Origin: JAAZVM01 sp041642635
GTDB lineage: Bacteria > Patescibacteriota > Gracilibacteria > BD1-5 > UBA6164
NCBI GenBank assembly: GCA_041642635.1
Contig: JBEPWB010000049.1
Span: forward strand, 1 to 9,035
DNA length: 9,035 nucleotides
Direction of reading: 5' to 3'
Positions 8,616-9,035 of this stretch are shown piece by piece (position 1 is the stretch's first letter; the number at the start of each line of letters is the position of its first letter). The position numbers and the translations under genes were made by a program. The notes under the pieces were generated by a model. That model did no database searches. It saw only the letters and a program-made list of their open reading frames with translations, and was not told the DNA's origin.

Positions 8616-8642
8616 ATTATATACAGTAAGACAAAAAAGCAA
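8616..8642 (-). promoter_or_regulatory. possible recG promoter
   Basis: On the minus strand TTGCTT (8642-8637) and a perfect TATAAT (8621-8616) lie 15 nt apart, the -10 about 28 nt before the recG ATG. The spacing is a little short, but the -10 is good and the position fits. Confidence 0.45.
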
Positions 8643-8723
8643 GTTTTTTAAAAAAATAATAAACTGACAAATTTGTTAATAATTAATTTTATAATATTTA
8701 ATGATTAAAAAATAGATTTATTC

Positions 8724-8749
8724 TTGATTTTTGCGCCATTCAGTATAAA
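8724..8749 (+). promoter_or_regulatory. possible rsmG promoter
   Basis: TTGATT (8724-8729) and TATAAA (8744-8749) are 14 nt apart, about 35 nt before the rsmG ATG. The short spacing weakens the call; a -35 a few bases further upstream is possible. Confidence 0.3.
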
Positions 8750-8783
8750 ATCAAAACATATTTAAAAATAACATAAATAATAA

Positions 8784-9035
8784 ATGCAAAAATTATTTGA
8801 TAAATACAATATCGAACTAGAAGATCACGAAATGAAAAGATTTGAAAAATTTTTAGAATTATTCAAAGAAACAAACAGCCAAGTAAATTTGTCAGCAATA
8901 AGAGATGACGATTGAATTATAGAAAAACATTTTATAGATTCTATAATGTTAAATATTTTTGTAGAATTAGAATGAAAAGTCGCAGATATGTGAACTGGCG
9001 GAGGTTTTCCCTTAATTCCGCTTGCAATAACTAAT
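8784..9035 (+). CDS. rsmG: 16S rRNA (guanine527-N7)-methyltransferase RsmG (C-terminus outside window)
   Basis: RsmG (GidB) uses S-adenosylmethionine to methylate N7 of G527 in 16S rRNA on the small ribosomal subunit. The first 84 codons are present, ATG at 8784-8786, open to the right edge. Residues 9-40 resemble the helical start of the family (FEKFLELFKETNSQVNLSAI). HFIDSIML follows, matching the family's H-[IL]-x-DS, and the SAM-binding loop ADMGTGGGFP is at 67-76. Gly70 is written TGA at 8991-8993, so under the standard code the gene would break inside its cofactor site. After GFP the family normally has Gly before IPLAI; here it is Leu (GFPLIPLAI). It is transcribed away from recG. No Shine-Dalgarno is seen; the ATG is preceded by AT-rich sequence only. 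Confidence 0.96.

Larger units (their letters stand above)
8588..8783. other. divergent intergenic region recG / rsmG
   Basis: A 196-bp AT-rich gap that must hold promoters for both divergent genes. No ORF, tRNA or strong hairpin is seen in it. Apart from the two candidate promoters listed, only A and T runs are visible; the single GC-rich patch is GCGCC near 8733. Confidence 0.6.

Noticed and set aside
1..9035. Mycoplasma-type code with UGA = Trp
   Set aside because: TGA sits on invariant glycines in unrelated families, and Trp is written TGG where required (for example YWDFG in the first PKD domain).

Overview
The window is very AT-rich bacterial DNA that uses a changed genetic code: UGA is read as glycine (translation table 25). 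TGA codons fall on invariant glycines in at least five unrelated families: all three glycines of the RecG Walker A motif, the RsmG SAM-binding loop, the WDFGD motif of PKD domains, the ND-G-S motif of a glycosyltransferase, and the GNVG motif of MgtE. Tryptophan is still written TGG where families demand it, so this is not the Mycoplasma code (UGA = Trp). UGA = Gly is the known hallmark of Candidatus Gracilibacteria (BD1-5) and Absconditabacteria (SR1), so the source is very likely a member of those CPR/Patescibacteria lineages. Under this code every complete gene here ends in TAA, and the apparent scatter of short ORFs resolves into eight genes that fill almost the whole window.

Layout: seven genes lie on the minus strand (read right to left) and one on the plus strand at the right edge. 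From the right: partial rsmG (+, 8784 to the edge) is divergent from recG (-, 8587-6575). Then come a DUF2304-GT2 fusion (-, 6511-5483) with a hairpin terminator overlapping its end; a 579-residue exported, membrane-anchored LTD/PKD surface protein (-, 5403-3664); mgtE (-, 3591-2236), which ends at a strong hairpin terminator and carries two apparent compensating frameshifts; and three consecutive GT2 glycosyltransferase genes (-, 2157 leftwards), the last running off the window. The two left-most are tandem duplicates offset by exactly 805 bp.

How the genes fit together: recG (replication fork and recombination repair) and rsmG (16S rRNA methylation) are housekeeping genes, and mgtE is a Mg2+ channel. 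The rest concerns the cell surface: a polyprenyl-phosphate-type glycosyltransferase fused to its usual membrane partner, an anchored adhesin-like protein, and a GT2 cluster that probably builds a surface glycan. This shared surface role is inferred from family and neighbourhood, not shown directly. No tRNA, rRNA, CRISPR array, insertion sequence or phage gene was seen, and no intergenic gap exceeds 200 bases.
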